NCBI GenBank assembly: GCA_016839555.1 | Contig: JAEOUA010000006.1 | Location: 251,982-315,981, forward strand | Source: Promethearchaeota archaeon | GTDB taxonomy: Archaea > Asgardarchaeota > Lokiarchaeia > Sigyniarchaeales > SOKP01 | DNA length: 64,000 nt | Reading direction: 5' to 3' | Part shown: one piece after another, positions 63,589 through 64,000 of the stretch | Numbering within the stretch: the stretch's first letter is position 1 | Layout of the letters: every line of letters begins with the position of its first letter | Program-made: the position numbers and the translations under genes | The notes under the pieces: generated by a model | The model's input: only the letters and a program-made list of their open reading frames with translations | Database searches by the model: none | What the model was told of the DNA's origin: nothing

Positions 63589-64000
63589 TATACCATCCCT
63601 CCGTAGCTATTCTGATACAATCATCAATATTTCTATAAGTTGCATTACTATAAAAACATGTTTTTGCTGAATTGGTTGTTAATGGTCTTGGCAATGCAGT
63701 CAACAGGGGACAAAAGGATGTTAAATGGGCTCCTGAGTCTTCCAAGATTCTATTGTAATCAGAATTAATTATTGAGTTCTTTGCCTCTGGATTAGTGCAA
63801 ATCCAAAAATTTATCCCTTCACTAATTTTTTTACCTTCTAATTTATTAATTACTTCAATTGCTTCCTTTCTACTCAACTGAGGACACCCAATAGATATAT
63901 TATTCGGGGACTTATTCCACTCCGTGCTATATTTTTCTCGAACCTGCTTAATATCATTCATGGTAATGTCTATAATTTCTTTTGGTTTGTCGTTTTGAAA
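63581..64000 (-). CDS. Phosphomevalonate dehydratase large subunit, C-terminal part (cut by window edge)
   Basis: This is the final 140 codons of the aconitase X catalytic subunit (DUF521): ISIGCPQLSRKEAIEVINKLEG, INFWICTNPEAK, TSFCPLLTALPRPLTTNSAKTCFYSN (Cys cluster/active-site segments), and the last CIRIATEGWYNE. The reading frame stays open to the window edge beyond the ATG at 63961, and full-length proteins are about 400 residues, so most of the gene lies outside. It precedes and overlaps the small-subunit gene on the minus strand. Confidence 0.85.
   Translation of the reverse strand, partial: FQNDKPKEIIDITMNDIKQVREKYSTEWNKSPNNISIGCPQLSRKEAIEVINKLEGKKISEGINFWICTNPEAKNSIINSDYNRILEDSGAHLTSFCPLLTALPRPLTTNSAKTCFYSNATYRNIDDCIRIATEGWYNE

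Noticed and set aside
1..64000. CRISPR arrays, insertion sequences, rRNA and tRNA genes
   Set aside because: I searched by eye for regular repeats, transposase motifs and T-loop consensus (GTTCRAN) and found none convincing.

Overview
The window reads as a contiguous chromosomal segment of an Asgard archaeon, most likely a Lokiarchaeia-like lineage (inference). It is strongly A+T-rich by eye. The information-processing genes are archaeal: TFIIB, a replication factor C cluster, proteasome alpha subunit, archaeal-type AlaRS, archaeal D-aminoacyl-tRNA deacylase (DtdA), endonuclease Q and FtsZ. Beside them sit eukaryote-like small GTPases, one Rab/Ras-like and one Rag/Gtr-like, plus a GTPase-fold relative with a broken P-loop. 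Starts are often preceded by GTGA or GGTGA about six bases upstream. I see no rRNA, tRNA, CRISPR array or insertion sequence.

Layout. 1-5400: a DUF401 membrane protein, an orphan adenine DNA methyltransferase, small coiled-coil and zinc-ribbon proteins, a gap rich in nested inverted repeats, and a small protein with a paralogue at 56.7 kb. 5400-9430: a tungsten-type aldehyde:ferredoxin oxidoreductase and pyruvate kinase. 10.8-18.1 kb: a bacterial-type chaperone cluster grpE-dnaK-dnaJ-clpB followed by TFIIB. 18-24.4 kb: a coiled-coil/winged-helix protein, a P-type cation ATPase, a KaiB-KaiC pair and an ECF-type S component. 24.7-28.1 kb: an amidohydrolase, a thioredoxin-like protein, a CPBP protease and the Rag-like GTPase. 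28.2-32.2 kb: rfcL, a degenerate rfcS-like gene, rfcS and an acetyltransferase. 32.5-37.7 kb: small zinc and DNA-binding proteins, ATC-hydrolase-like protein, psmA, Rab-like GTPase and a sirtuin. 37.7-43.1 kb: three Lrp/AsnC regulators, an FG-GAP surface protein and a ZIP-like membrane protein. 43.3-51.4 kb: dtdA, a PLP aminotransferase, a VOC protein, a pseudo-GTPase, a NUDIX hydrolase and alaS. 51.5-58.7 kb: an FMN-binding protein, FtsZ, a SWIM protein, endonuclease Q, a hairpin-rich intergenic region and a nucleotidyltransferase. 58.8-64 kb: an RGG zinc ribbon, mptA, an overlapping amidohydrolase-arfC-cofG operon for deazaflavin (F420) precursor synthesis, and the two subunits of an aconitase-X-type phosphomevalonate dehydratase, the large one cut by the window edge.

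The strongest unusual signals are these. (1) Three genes (Rab-like GTPase, pseudo-GTPase, mptA) lack any ATG, GTG or TTG that would give a full N-terminus, yet each has GGTGA exactly six bases before an in-frame ATT or ATA. (2) A cyclic amidohydrolase overlaps arfC and cofG, a good candidate for the unassigned archaeal deaminase of the riboflavin/F420 branch. (3) A Rag-like GTPase carries its own C-terminal roadblock-like domain. (4) A KaiB-KaiC pair keeps all phosphorylation-site positions. (5) Two intergenic regions look like structured RNAs.
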